Origin: Oscillospiraceae bacterium
GTDB taxonomy: Bacteria > Bacillota > Clostridia > Oscillospirales > Oscillospiraceae
Direction of reading: 5' to 3'
Assembly (NCBI GenBank): GCA_017428565.1
Contig: JAFRQP010000058.1
Coordinates: forward strand, 35,644 to 99,643
Length of the DNA stretch: 64,000 bases
Shown here: positions 1 through 9,354 of the stretch, piece by piece
Numbering within the stretch: the stretch's first letter is position 1
Layout of the letters: the number at the start of each line of letters is the position of its first letter
Notes under the pieces: generated by a model
The model's database searches: none
The model's input: the letters and a program-made list of their open reading frames with translations, nothing else
Told to the model about the DNA's origin: nothing
Position numbers and translations under genes: made by a program

Positions 1-3000
1 TCGCACCAGGAGAGCATAGGGGCTTCCACTCTCATCATAGAAGAACTCCAGATCCGTATCGCCATAGCTCTCCGAGATCAGAGTGCTCCCCTGCCAGACA
101 TACAGGTGCTCTTCATAGACGTTGTTTCCACTGACCTCTTTGTACAGGCGAAGGCCGGAGCTGTCATAGCCGTAAAACACCGTCAGGTCGTCCCGCTCCG
201 CGCTCGCCAGCTGCCGTCCCTTGGCCCAGGTGAACTCCGTCCCGTCGTACCACTCCGTCGGGTTTCCAATGGCGTCGTAGGTAATAGGATCGCCGTTATA
301 TGCCGTCAGCAGATCGGGCCACTGGGCGTTGTCATAGCTGTAGTCCCATGTGAGAATCAGCGTACCCTGTTCCGCGCTTTCCGGTTCGCCCTCCTGGCCG
401 CCGCCCAAGCCTGTCGGCCTGATGGAGGGCTCCGGCGTCGGGATCGGATCCAACGGTGTCCATCCGCCCGGGCCAATGTTATTCGGGAACTCGTGGGAAA
501 CGCTCCTCAGATTGCCCCCGGTGTCATAGGTGTAGGTCCAGACCTCCACATCGTCCCCGTTTTCCAGCGTCTCGGTCAACAGCTGGCCCTGGGCGTCGTA
601 GGTATAGCTCCAGACCTCTGTCCCGTCGCTGATCGAGGTGATATGCCCCGCCGCGTCATAGGTATAGGTCCAGCCGTTCAGGGGACTGCCGCTGCCCGTG
701 CTGTTCGTCAGGCTCCCCACCAGCATGGTGGTGTCGTTTGCGCCGGAGCCTGCCACATAGCCATAGCTGCGCGTCAGGAATGTGCTGTTGTTATGCGTCA
801 GCGTGCGGGTATCCAGCCGGCGCAGGCCGTCATATTGATAGCTGTACGCACCTCCTCCCGGCAGCGTCATGCCGCTGAGACTTCCGTTCGTGCTGCTGTA
901 GGTATAGCCGTAGCTCCTCGTTTGCCCCAGATCGCCGTCCCAGGCGGGGCTGACCCGGTATTCCGTGGCAGAAACGCGGTTGGCGTCGTCATAGTCCGCG
1001 TGAAACACCTGGACCGCGTCGCCGCCGAAGGTCTCCGTCATGGAGATCAGACGATCCAGCCCGTCATAGCTGTAGACATAGCGTCGGTCATTCTCGTAGT
1101 CCGTCAGGCTCCCCAGCCCGCCGTTTGCCGCATAGTCGTAGGTCAGCGCGGGATCGGTATCTCCATTATAGTATACATTCTCCACTCTTGCAAGTGCATC
1201 ATAGCTGTACGCGACGCTGTCCCCGTTGCCGTAGGTCATACTCTGCAGCAGGCCGCCGTTTGCAGCATAGCTATAGGTTGCCAGGGTGATATTGCCCACC
1301 GAGAGCCCGGTGTTCTGGCCGAAGGCGTTGTAGCTCATGCCGTAGCTCTGGGTAAAGGAGCTGTCGTCCGGCAGATAGGCCGTGCGGGTCATCACAGTCG
1401 GCAAACCATTTGAATAGGTATAGGCGATAGACGCCTCGGTATCGGTTCCGTCCAGAACGGAGACGCCTGTCACCCGTCCGCTGTTCTCGTTGAAGGCAGT
1501 GGTGCTGCTGACGCCGCGGGGATCGGTCACTTTCGTGGGGGAGCCTACCATCTTGCTGAAATCCGTCTCGTATTGGTAGCTCACGCTGTTGCTTCTGGCG
1601 TCCGTCTGGGAGACGAGCCTGTCGCCGCCCGTATCATAGGCAGCCGAGCTGGAGATCTGCAGGTTCGTACCCGTGCCGGTGAGGCTTGTTCCGCTCGCAT
1701 TGCCCCGGCTGTCATAGGTGACGGACATATTCAGCCCGTCGTTGCTGATCCCGGTCACGTTGTGGCGGTTGTCATAGGTATAGCTGTAGGTGCCGTTCCC
1801 TTTGGTCACCTGGCTGATCAAATCGGCGCCGCTGTAGGTATAGCTCTGCGTATTGTTGCCGGGGGTTGCCACGGAGGTCAAGTGCCCTTCGCTGTCGTAC
1901 TTATAGGTCTGCGCCTCCTCGCGCGTCAGCGACAGGTTATCGAAAAACACGGTGTTCGGGTTGCGGCCGAAGGAGACCAACACCATGATCCTGTCTACCG
2001 TCTTTTCCGAATGCTCCGGCACAATGGGGAAAGACAGGTACTGCCATTCCGTGGTCTGCGGATTGAAGTCACATTTCTGGAATTCAACCGTATTGTCAGT
2101 GTAAATAATCTGAACCGCAAAGCAGAAGAATCGCTGTCCAAGCTCCGGAGGCGCCTCCAGAGGGACGCTGTCCCCCTTCGCCCAGCCGCTGAGCAAATAG
2201 GTCTGGGTGCCGGGCTGGTTGATCGGAACCGTTTGATAAACGTCAATGCACTCACCAATGATTCCGTTGATCTCCAATCCCTTTCCACTAAGGCCGCCCT
2301 CCGCACCAACAGTATGATGCCCGGTGATCCACACCGACCAGCCGTCCGTCCGTTCCATGGCGCCATTGTACAGAAGGCTCGCCGCGCCGGGTGTTCCATG
2401 GGCGCCAAAGGCAGAGTTCTCCACCTGGAAATCGTCAAAGATCACGCTGCCTTGGATCCCGCTGGCGCAGGCGTCTACTGATAGGCTGCCGTTTGCGTCC
2501 GCCTGTGCTACCACATAGATTCTTTCCCATCCGTCGCCCACGCCGCTTGTGTCCCAACGGATCGGCTCGCCATGAAGGGTCCCGGAGGCCATGTAAACAC
2601 CGCCGTTTGTTCCAAAGCTGCTTACGCCGCCAGTGTTGACATAGGCCGACAGCACATACCAGCCGTTTGCCTGCAGGCCGGTAAGCGTCTGATGCACGCT
2701 TCCGTCCCCGCTCAGCTTGATAGCCTTCCGTCCTGTTCTGACCGTCCCAGTCTCAATGCTCCCTGTCCCGGTAACCGCCCAAGGGGTACTGCTGGAGCTG
2801 ATCGCGCTCATGCCCTCCGCGCCGGGATCAACCAGCAGATTCGGATTCTGGATGCCGGTTGCGCTTGCAACAAGAAGGCGGTTGTTGCCCTTTGAGGTGC
2901 CCGTATTGGCGGAATACTTCCCCGCAGACGCTCCATAGACTGTCTTTCTGTCTACGCTGGTCGTATAGCTGTTGATCGTGCGGCCCCAGTAGTCAAAAAC

Positions 3001-6000
3001 GCACGTGGTCAGCAAGTCGTCCGCATTGCCAAACTGCATATCCGGCCCGCTGCTGCGATACACCTGAACTCCCTGCTGCGTCCCGTCCACGGAAACCTGT
3101 GCGCCGGTCGTCACGCCGGCTGTCTCATAGAACCGCTGGATTTTCCCGGTACCTGGATGGTACTCGTAATGGACAGCGTAGCCCGTCTCGTTGTCCGCTG
3201 CGCTCAGCAGCCGATTGTCTGTGTCGTAGGTATAGCTCGCTGTCGTCCCGTCGGGGTGCGTCACGGTCGTGAGCCGCCCGTCCACATCGTAGGTATAGCT
3301 CGTCGTCTTGCCGGCGCTGTTGGTGATGCTCGTCAAATACCCCGCATTGTCATAGCTGAACGTCGCTACCGTCTCTGTGCTGCCGCCGTAGTTCGTCCGC
3401 GTCAGCGAAGTGATTTGACCGAGCGCGTTCCTCACGACATTTACGCGGTTTCCGCTGGTATCCTGGGAATAGCTGAGCACGCCGTTTTCAAAGAAGCTGG
3501 TATTTCCAAGCTCATCGGCGAGCGTGTAGTTTGTTCCACTGACGGTGATGGTCAGATTCATCCCGTCTTCGTCACGATACACATTACCAACTTTTTTGAA
3601 ATAGTGCAGGGTTCCGTCCCCGTCCACATACATCAGATAGTCGTTGTCGTATACGGTGATGCTCTGCTGTACGTCCAGCTTCCAACCCGCGCCAAGGATC
3701 ATATTGCTGTAGATATTGGTGCATCCCGGGATCGCGTCACAGTATTCTCCGCTGCTGTAGGCCGTATTGTACACATGGCTTACGGACGCAGGATTGACCG
3801 TGCTCGCAGCGCCGGCGTCAGTCTTCACAAGCGTCACCTGCCCGGTATAATCGCCCACAAATGCAGCTCCCGCTCTGCCAACATCCTGCGTCTGATAGCT
3901 GAAATAGGATTCGATTCCTGCGGTATTGCGATACTCGACAATAAAGTAAGGACGCTGAATTGTTGCGTATGTAACGTCAATAGATGGGATGAGCGCATAG
4001 CCGTAATAGCCGTTTGTCATTGATTCCTCATCAATGGCTCTCAGGCAGATCCCGTAGTTTGTCGTGGGGTCGTTGTACCAACCGATCGCCTCTCTGGTAA
4101 CATCCACATAGAAATACTTGCCATCATAATCCTGGAGATCATTTTTCAAACGATAGTAATTTAGAACGTATGAACTCAAAAGCCCTTCACTATCGTTCCA
4201 GGTGTGGTATTTGCACCAGGAGCCGTTGACTTCCTGGTTGCTTGTAAGCGCATACGCCTCCACAATCATAGGAAGATAATGATCCCAATAATACCGGAAC
4301 AAGTAGAGCTTTAAGTAGCTGCCGACAATTGTGCTGTTGGCCGGGATCGGCGGGAGCGTTCCCACGTGGATCAAGGTGCGCAGCATACGCAAGCCCGCAT
4401 TGGGATGCATGCCGACATAGCCCATTGCGCTTGGGGAGTAATTCAGCCCGGTTGGGTAAGGCAGATAGTCGTGCGAAGTATTCGGGCTCCCGGAGCTGAC
4501 GGTGCTGATCTCAATGCTGGGATCCCAGTTGATTTTGACCGTTGGATCCACAACAACCGGGAACTGTCTTTCTTCCGAGTTGATCCAGGCGGAATCGGCG
4601 ATGACGGAGAGGAATGTACTGTTCCCTCTCTTCCAGAGCTCATAGTATACTTTTTCGCTGATTTCTCCCGATGCATCGTACATAAGCCCTGGAGGAATGA
4701 GCAAAACACATTCGCCTTCCGCATCCACAAACTCCACATATCCGCGATCATTCAACTGTGGAGTGAGTCCTTCGGTTTCAAGCTGAAAGGTATATACATA
4801 ATTGCTTGCCTGCGCATGAATCACAATGTTCTCTTTCAGTGCAGTCTCGCAAAGCACATACTGTAAATCCGCTTGTTCAAAGACATTTCTGTAGGTTAGG
4901 GAAGAGTTGATGTTCCTGGGAATGATCACAGAATCCAGACTGCCATCATTCCACCTTGTTTCGTCTACTTCATCAACTCTGCCCACAGACGGTCCTATGA
5001 TTTCTCCCTGTTTCGCTGCAGGTACCAATACCTGTGGTGTAAAGCTCACCGAATAGATGCCAAATGTGAACTGAACAAGTCGGTCGGCGTTGCTCAAAAC
5101 GCCAAATGTCACATCAGCAAGGCCACTGTTGTTTCGGTAATAGCGCGGATCCGGAGGGCCGGGCACCTTCGCAGGAAGGTCTTCCGGAATATCACCAAGT
5201 CCGCTCTCTTCGGGTGGAATTGTCTCCTGTTCGGAAGCCTGCTCCTCCACAGGAGAAGATTCATTATCGGGATTCTCTTCTGCGGTTTCTTCAAGCACAT
5301 CCGTTCCTTCTGTCTCCGGTTCACCCGAGCCCTCTTCTTCTATTTCACCGGGTGGATTTGTTTCCTCGCTTGTCCCTTCAGACTGTGAATCTTGATCTGT
5401 TTCTTCCCCCTCATGAGGCGTTTCCTCTTCAGAAGAATTATCATTTTCAGATTCTCCTTCTGGCGGCTCTTCTCCGTCTGAAGGTGTTTCGCTTTCCGGC
5501 GGCGTTTCTTCGGCAGGTGTCTCATCTCCAGGCGTTTCCTCCCCCGGAGGCGTCTGCTCTTCAGTCGGTTCCTCAATCACCGGATCTTTTTCTTCTTGCT
5601 CTTCTCTTGCTGCGATTTCCGCCTGTTCCTCCAGCCAGGCATTCAAAATGGAATCCGGCTCTTCCGTGGATAATGATCCATCTGGATTGTACAGCATCAA
5701 GCGGTTATCAATATCCTGATATTTTCCTTCTGCATCCAGGTAATGAACCGGGTGTCCATAGGCGACTGCCAGTGTATTCCCGTTTGCCAGACGGAAGCTC
5801 TTGGTCTCATCTGTCCGTAAATCTGTATACTCAAACAGCACGTCCTCCGCCGTGTACGCGGTCTGTTCCGGCTTCTCGATGAAGTCCTGCACAAGCCCCT
5901 GCTCCATAGCCTCATCAAGCGAGATTACTTTGGGCTCGTTTTTTTCTTCATCTGCCCAGCTTGAAACATGAAATGAAGGCAACATCTGAAACAGCATTAC

Positions 6001-6042
6001 CGCGGTCAGAACGCTTGCCAGGGTCTTTTTCGGCTTGCTCAT
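1..6042 (-). CDS. Secreted DNRLRE/YD-repeat RHS protein (3' end outside window)
   Basis: One uninterrupted frame of 2014 codons runs from ATG 6042 to the left edge, so the C-terminus is missing. AAAGGAG lies 6 nt before the start. Visible in order: a signal peptide (about residues 1-30, hydrophobic after KPKK), a short conserved N-domain containing IDNRL, a very acidic Glu/Pro/Thr-rich linker (about 140-310), a DNRLRE-like beta domain (about 500-720), carbohydrate-binding-like beta segments and many YD repeats. The last residues match the region just before the RHS core of the protein at 10007-16552. Family knowledge: such WapA-like proteins are secreted or wall-attached, and some carry a variable C-terminal toxin; the tip here cannot be seen. 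It diverges from the regulatory cluster at 6.2-9.8 kb. The family call is secure; the function in this organism is inferred. Confidence 0.9.
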   Translation of the reverse strand, partial: MSKPKKTLASVLTAVMLFQMLPSFHVSSWADEEKNEPKVISLDEAMEQGLVQDFIEKPEQTAYTAEDVLFEYTDLRTDETKSFRLANGNTLAVAYGHPVHYLDAEGKYQDIDNRLMLYNPDGSLSTEEPDSILNAWLEEQAEIAAREEQEEKDPVIEEPTEEQTPPGEETPGDETPAEETPPESETPSDGEEPPEGESENDNSSEEETPHEGEETDQDSQSEGTSEETNPPGEIEEEGSGEPETEGTDVLEETAEENPDNESSPVEEQASEQETIPPEESGLGDIPEDLPAKVPGPPDPRYYRNNSGLADVTFGVLSNADRLVQFTFGIYSVSFTPQVLVPAAKQGEIIGPSVGRVDEVDETRWNDGSLDSVIIPRNINSSLTYRNVFEQADLQYVLCETALKENIVIHAQASNYVYTFQLETEGLTPQLNDRGYVEFVDAEGECVLLIPPGLMYDASGEISEKVYYELWKRGNSTFLSVIADSAWINSEERQFPVVVDPTVKINWDPSIEISTVSSGSPNTSHDYLPYPTGLNYSPSAMGYVGMHPNAGLRMLRTLIHVGTLPPIPANSTIVGSYLKLYLFRYYWDHYLPMIVEAYALTSNQEVNGSWCKYHTWNDSEGLLSSYVLNYYRLKNDLQDYDGKYFYVDVTREAIGWYNDPTTNYGICLRAIDEESMTNGYYGYALIPSIDVTYATIQRPYFIVEYRNTAGIESYFSYQTQDVGRAGAAFVGDYTGQVTLVKTDAGAASTVNPASVSHVYNTAYSSGEYCDAIPGCTNIYSNMILGAGWKLDVQQSITVYDNDYLMYVDGDGTLHYFKKVGNVYRDEDGMNLTITVSGTNYTLADELGNTSFFENGVLSYSQDTSGNRVNVVRNALGQITSLTRTNYGGSTETVATFSYDNAGYLTSITNSAGKTTSYTYDVDGRLTTVTHPDGTTASYTYDTDNRLLSAADNETGYAVHYEYHPGTGKIQRFYETAGVTTGAQVSVDGTQQGVQVYRSSGPDMQFGNADDLLTTCVFDYWGRTINSYTTSVDRKTVYGASAGKYSANTGTSKGNNRLLVASATGIQNPNLLVDPGAEGMSAISSSSTPWAVTGTGSIETGTVRTGRKAIKLSGDGSVHQTLTGLQANGWYVLSAYVNTGGVSSFGTNGGVYMASGTLHGEPIRWDTSGVGDGWERIYVVAQADANGSLSVDACASGIQGSVIFDDFQVENSAFGAHGTPGAASLLYNGAMERTDGWSVWITGHHTVGAEGGLSGKGLEINGIIGECIDVYQTVPINQPGTQTYLLSGWAKGDSVPLEAPPELGQRFFCFAVQIIYTDNTVEFQKCDFNPQTTEWQYLSFPIVPEHSEKTVDRIMVLVSFGRNPNTVFFDNLSLTREEAQTYKYDSEGHLTSVATPGNNTQSYTYSGADLISQVTKGNGTYSYTYDNRHNVTGISNDGLNMSVTYDSRGNASGTSLTGTGTNLQISSSAAYDTGGDRLVSQTDARSNSVSYQYETDFSKMVGSPTKVTDPRGVSSTTAFNENSGRVTGVSVLDGTDTEASIAYTYSNGLPTVMTRTAYLPDDSSFTQSYGMSYNAFGQNTGLSVGNITLATYSYAANGGLLQSMTYGNGDSVAYSYDALARVENVYYNGDTDPALTYDYAANGGLGSLTDYENDRRYVYSYDGLDRLISMTETFGGDAVQVFHADYDDANRVSATEYRVSPAWDGDLGQTRSYGYTYSSTNGSLSGMTLPGGGAYSYQYDGLRRLDTRTLTHNNSTFLTRSYGYVAGSGANDTTMLVGSLTNSTGSGSPLNGWTYTYDAAGHITSISDGTEVWSYTYDAQGQLLTETLENGDDVEVWTYTYDTGGNLRSVSHEFPNNIGPGGWTPLDPIPTPEPSIRPTGLGGGQEGEPESAEQGTLILTWDYSYDNAQWPDLLTAYNGDPITYDAIGNPTEWYDGTEFTWAKGRQLASAERDDLTVFYGYDSSGLRLYKEVSGNNVYEEHLYVWQGSTLISESYGDTDLEFFYDESGSPYALLVR

Positions 6043-6090
6043 TTTTACTCCTTTCTCCACAGATTCAGCTTTCTTCCAACAGTCTTCTTG

Positions 6091-6118
6091 TCCGATACTA
6101 TATGCTTCTGTTCTTTCC
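6091..6118 (-). promoter_or_regulatory. Candidate promoter motif shared with the second RHS gene
   Basis: Read on the minus strand, GGAA (6118-6115) is followed by AGAAGCAT (6109-6102) and TATAGTATCGGA. The same GGAA ... AGAAGCAT pairing precedes the RHS gene at 10007. GGAA is a common -35 core of ECF sigma promoters, and an ECF gene lies between the two RHS genes. This is a weak, eye-found match. Confidence 0.3.
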
Positions 6119-6162
6119 ACAGGTGGGGAGAGAAGATGGTTTTCGGCATGTTTTATTGTGTG

Positions 6163-6894
6163 CTATCCTTTGTATCGAAAGAATCTGCCCTCAAAATAGG
6201 GATCAACGCCAGATAAGATTACCTCCTCCAGCAATCCGAAATTCCAATGCAATTCTGTATGAGGCCTCATTGCTGCAGGCGTATAAAACAATTGCGCGCC
6301 GCCTGTGATATCCGGAAGCTCCCCCGTGTAAATCGGCAACACTTGAGAGATCAGTTCTTCAATCTGCTGATTGCTTCCATCCCGGTTGTCCAGATACTTC
6401 ATACACTCCTGATAATTGTAACTGCCGTGAGCGGAGAAGCCCGAGAAAGCACAAACTTCTCCCGCGGTCTGAAACCTTGCCCACTCACGCTGTCCGATGC
6501 GATTCATAATCACACATGCAATCGCCTGCCTGGCTATGGGGCTAACATAGTTCCCGTTTGCAGAAACCAACGCTTCTGCGTAAATGGTCGCAATAAAGAT
6601 CTTCTGGTCAGGGGTAAGTTCTTCGCTTTCTTCCTTTTCGTCGGATTCGTCGTGGGAATTAAGAATCGTTTTTCCGGACAAGGCCGTTTGATTCGTCCGA
6701 GACAGCTCTGATGCTATAAAGCAATTGTTATCTTCGTAGTCAGCGGTCGTTTCTACTGCGAATTTAATCTTTCCTTGATACAAATCCCCGTTCCCCTCAC
6801 GCTTTGCCGCATTGATTTGTTGAAGTGGCGGCGCAAAAAAACAGTTGAACGGTATCAGAAAAGAAATCAGCCAACAAATCAAATTTACATTCAT
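6163..6894 (-). CDS. SleB-type cell wall / spore cortex hydrolase (Hydrolase_2 family)
   Basis: A 243-residue protein. Residues 1-28 form a hydrophobic signal or anchor (Met-Asn-Val-Asn then aliphatic). From about residue 95 it matches the SleB/CwlJ Hydrolase_2 domain: IFIATIYAEAL with the Glu expected to be catalytic, then RQAIACVIMNRI, AHGSYNY and a GGAQLFYTP block. Family members are lytic transglycosylases acting on peptidoglycan, often spore cortex. I chose ATG 6894 because AGAGGAGG lies 11 nt upstream; an in-frame ATG at 6948 has a poorer site. The start overlaps the preceding membrane protein gene by 98 nt in another frame, so the two are probably cotranscribed. Its place beside secreted RHS genes suggests a possible role in opening the wall for their export, which is inference. 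Confidence 0.72.
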   Translation of the reverse strand: MNVNLICWLISFLIPFNCFFAPPLQQINAAKREGNGDLYQGKIKFAVETTADYEDNNCFIASELSRTNQTALSGKTILNSHDESDEKEESEELTPDQKIFIATIYAEALVSANGNYVSPIARQAIACVIMNRIGQREWARFQTAGEVCAFSGFSAHGSYNYQECMKYLDNRDGSNQQIEELISQVLPIYTGELPDITGGAQLFYTPAAMRPHTELHWNFGLLEEVILSGVDPYFEGRFFRYKG

Positions 6895-7249
6895 TTTGTG
6901 TTCCGCCTCCTCTTTGTTTTTTCTTTCGCGCAATAGTATTGCAGTCAATTCTTCGGCTCGGGAAACCTCCGAACCTCAAGACATTTAGGAATTGAATCGC
7001 AGAAAAGCATATTCCCATCCCGCTGATTAGTCTAATTGCTATAACAATTAGGTTCTTTTCGTAATACATCACACTCAGAAGGCAACACGATGAACAAAAC
7101 AGGAATAGCGCCATCAAGGAATAGCGGTTCCACAGGAACACAGAAGGATCTTTGAAAACCATATAAACTGCTGCTATAAAAGACATTCCTACAACACAAA
7201 AGATGATGGCTTTGGGGAATTTACGGCAAACCTGATGTTTTCTCTCCAT
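6797..7249 (-). CDS. Small membrane protein, unknown function
   Basis: A 150-residue open frame with an excellent ribosome site (AAAGGAGG, 7 nt before ATG 7249). It has about four hydrophobic stretches: residues 14-31, 41-60, 64-80 and 82-92. The C-terminal 50 residues are polar and Cys-rich and overlap the start of the hydrolase gene in another frame, an unusually long overlap. The C-terminus may therefore have been altered by a frameshift, or the overlap may be natural. I do not recognise the family. It probably forms an operon with the downstream SleB-like gene. Confidence 0.55.
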   Translation of the reverse strand: MERKHQVCRKFPKAIIFCVVGMSFIAAVYMVFKDPSVFLWNRYSLMALFLFCSSCCLLSVMYYEKNLIVIAIRLISGMGICFSAIQFLNVLRFGGFPSRRIDCNTIARKKKQRGGGTQNECKFDLLADFFSDTVQLFFCAATSTNQCGKA

Positions 7250-7372
7250 GTCCTATCCTCCTTTCTCTCCCCCTATAATTACATGTAAAAAACAGCCGAT
7301 AAAGTAACCTAAAAAGCAGAAAAATGGTTTGTTGGATTTTTAAAGGATGTATTATTTTTTTGAATAAAAAAG

Positions 7373-7436
7373 CGAAGCAATTGTGTTCAATGCCCTCAAT
7401 GAATAAGAGCTCACAATTGCTTCGATCTTTTTTTTC
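7373..7436. terminator. Perfect 13-bp hairpin with T tracts on both sides, in a divergent promoter region
   Basis: Arms CGAAGCAATTGTG (7373-7385) and CACAATTGCTTCG (7412-7424) pair exactly around a 26-nt loop. A T run follows on the plus strand and another on the minus strand. It looks like a bidirectional terminator, yet it lies between two diverging genes, so it may instead insulate the two promoters or act in attenuation. Confidence 0.6.
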
Positions 7437-7449
7437 TTGGGGCAGACTT

Positions 7450-7529
7450 TATCTATTAGCATAATTTATTATACCTGTTAGTGAATGGTCGGCGAGCCCG
7501 TTGGTAAATATAATTATTCCTAATAGATA
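7450..7529. promoter_or_regulatory. 10-bp inverted repeat upstream of the XRE regulator
   Basis: TATCTATTAG (7450-7459) and CTAATAGATA (7520-7529) are exact inverse copies, 60 nt apart, ending 20 nt before the regulator start. The spacing suits paired operator half-sites or DNA looping for autoregulation. The sites are seen directly; the function is inferred. Confidence 0.4.
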
Positions 7530-7549
7530 AACTGGGGGTGTGTCCTGAA

Positions 7550-7888
7550 ATGAAGATTTCACCCGAACGGCTTGAAACGATTTCTTGCAATATCAAAAAA
7601 GCCCGAACGGAAAGATCCCTTACGCAGGAGCGTGTTGCGGAGCTGGTCGGTATTTCTCCCGTATATTATTGTCAGATTGAGTTGGGCAACAAATCTCCCA
7701 GCCTTGAAACGCTGATTAACATTTCTGAAGCCTTGCACATCAGCATGGATACGCTTGTCTACGGCGCCAGCGCAAAAACGCATCAGCGAGACCTGGAAAA
7801 GCTGTTTGACGAGTGCGATGAAAAAGATATGGCGAAGCTCAGGAAAGTGTTATATACTGTAGCGGAAGAGTTTGTTTTCGATCGTTGA
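7550..7888 (+). CDS. XRE-family HTH regulator
   Basis: A 112-residue Cro/CI-type regulator. The helix-turn-helix fills residues 9-60: ARTERSLTQERVAELVGISP, a YYCQIELG recognition segment and PSLETLINISEAL. The C-terminal 40 residues are a short helical tail. An in-frame GTG at 7538 exists, but ATG 7550 sits 9-10 nt after GGGGGTG and starts the conserved domain, so I prefer it. The sigma factor gene follows at once (stop 7888, next ATG 7908), and then its anti-sigma gene, so this regulator probably controls an operon that includes an alternative sigma factor. Its targets may be the flanking RHS genes (inference). Confidence 0.85.
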   Translation: MKISPERLETISCNIKKARTERSLTQERVAELVGISPVYYCQIELGNKSPSLETLINISEALHISMDTLVYGASAKTHQRDLEKLFDECDEKDMAKLRKVLYTVAEEFVFDR

Positions 7889-7907
7889 AAACGGTGGTGA
7901 GATAGAG

Positions 7908-8405
7908 ATGGCGGAAGAGAAAACAGATCAGGCCAACCAAACAGTAAAAGATTTGATCCATCGCCTATACTTCAAAGAATATATCACGATGTTTCGAACG
8001 GCTTATCAAGTTTTGGGAGACTCTGGACTTGCGGAGACGGCTGTTCAGGAAACCTTCGTGGTCGCTCTCCGTTTTCCTGAAAAACTGGCTGCTTGCGAAA
8101 AGCCGGAAGGCTGGTTGTATAAGGCACTGCGGTATACGATCAAACATATCCAGAGAGATCGAAATCTGCTTTTAATACATACGGTTCCGCTCGATGACCT
8201 TAACGAACAGGAAGCCGCTCATTTTGACGAATACAGTTACCTGGACGACGAACTGAAATCCAGCGAGGACATGAAGCTGCTCATAAATTGTTATTTCATG
8301 GGCTACTCGATTGGAGAAATAGCCGAACGAATGGGCATCAGCGTCGGGGCATGTAAAATGAGGATCAAGCGCGCCAAAGAGAAAATACGAAAGAAACTGA
8401 AATGA
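7908..8405 (+). CDS. ECF-type RNA polymerase sigma factor
   Basis: A 165-residue sigma-70 family protein of ECF size. Region 2 covers about residues 15-80 (MFRTAYQVLGDSGLAETAVQETF and EGWLYKALRY). Region 4 covers about 110-160, with the HTH FMGYSIGEIAERMGISVGAC followed by the basic KMRIKRAKEKIRKKL. ATG 7908 follows GGTGGTGAG at a normal distance; an alternative in-frame start at 7872 overlaps the XRE gene. It is directly followed by a membrane protein with anti-sigma features, the usual sigma/anti-sigma order. Confidence 0.85.
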   Translation: MAEEKTDQANQTVKDLIHRLYFKEYITMFRTAYQVLGDSGLAETAVQETFVVALRFPEKLAACEKPEGWLYKALRYTIKHIQRDRNLLLIHTVPLDDLNEQEAAHFDEYSYLDDELKSSEDMKLLINCYFMGYSIGEIAERMGISVGACKMRIKRAKEKIRKKLK

Positions 8406-8459
8406 TGCGTTACTTTTTTCCCCGTTGAAGGAATGTGTATTTGGAAGGGAGGTTCAGGA

Positions 8460-9341
8460 ATGGCTCTAAGGCAACATGCGAAAGGCTTTTATGACGACCT
8501 CGAAAAACTAAGTGATCAGCAGCTCCGATCCATTCTGACCGAAGAATTGGATTCTGAGGACGTCGATACAGAGCTGATTAAGAATATAACTGATGTTTTA
8601 GCTGCCAGAGCAAACGACAAGCCCATTGACGCAGAAGCTGCATTTCAGCAGTTTCTCTCTCAATACGCTGATACAGACCCTCTATACAGTGAAGTTGAGT
8701 TCGAACTTGGTCTGGAGGATGCGACCAGCAGTAATTCGGATAAGGATACCCCAAATCAGTTGGAGAATCCCAAAAAAGTCATTCATTTCAGCCGTTTGGC
8801 GAAGCTCGGTATCCTTGTTGCTGCAATCTTAGTGCTGTTCCTTGCCGGAACGATCGTTGCATATGCCTTTGGCTTCCGTATTTGGCAGGCGGATGTCAGT
8901 TGGGACAAAGATAATATGACGGTTTCATCGGTCGGCGGAGAAACCTCGAACTTGACCTCGGATCCATACTCTCAAATTCGAGAAGCCATCTCCGCAGAGG
9001 GCATAGATTATCCGGTCGTTCCATATTATATTCCAGAGGGGTTTGCTTTTCAGGATATGCAAACATATGAAACCCCACAAGGCGAAGTATTTATTGTATC
9101 CTTTTCGAACAAGGATCAATTAATTGTTTTTAACTATACCCTCAATCCGACAGAATTAAATTCGTTTTTCCCAAAGGATGAAACTGAGGTGGAGTTATAC
9201 TCGACCCATGGAATTGACTACTACATCACTACCAATGAAGGATTGTACAGAGCCGTATGGGGAAACAATGAAGTTGTTTGTAAAATGCACGGGGTAGAAA
9301 CCAAGGAGGAGCTGCTGAAAATCATTGACTCAATTCATTAA
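8460..9341 (+). CDS. Membrane-anchored anti-sigma-like protein (DUF4367-like C-terminus)
   Basis: A 293-residue protein. The N-terminal ~105 residues are cytoplasmic, acidic and helical; one transmembrane segment (about 108-132, AKLGILVAAILVLFLAGTIV) follows; the outer domain (about 150-293) contains YYIPEGFAFQDMQTYETP and a final KEELLKIIDS, resembling DUF4367 domains of Firmicute anti-sigma proteins. ATG 8460 is preceded by AGGGAGG at 7 nt. By position and topology it should hold the upstream ECF sigma factor until an envelope signal releases it. No zinc-binding anti-sigma motif is visible, so the role rests on context. Confidence 0.7.
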   Translation: MALRQHAKGFYDDLEKLSDQQLRSILTEELDSEDVDTELIKNITDVLAARANDKPIDAEAAFQQFLSQYADTDPLYSEVEFELGLEDATSSNSDKDTPNQLENPKKVIHFSRLAKLGILVAAILVLFLAGTIVAYAFGFRIWQADVSWDKDNMTVSSVGGETSNLTSDPYSQIREAISAEGIDYPVVPYYIPEGFAFQDMQTYETPQGEVFIVSFSNKDQLIVFNYTLNPTELNSFFPKDETEVELYSTHGIDYYITTNEGLYRAVWGNNEVVCKMHGVETKEELLKIIDSIH

Positions 9342-9354
9342 GGAGCAGATTTTC

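Noticed and set aside
106-4023. Several long plus-strand open frames
   Set aside because: They lie antisense to the continuous RHS frame 6042-1; their composition (Val/Ile/Arg/Ala repeats) reflects the complementary YD-repeat codons.
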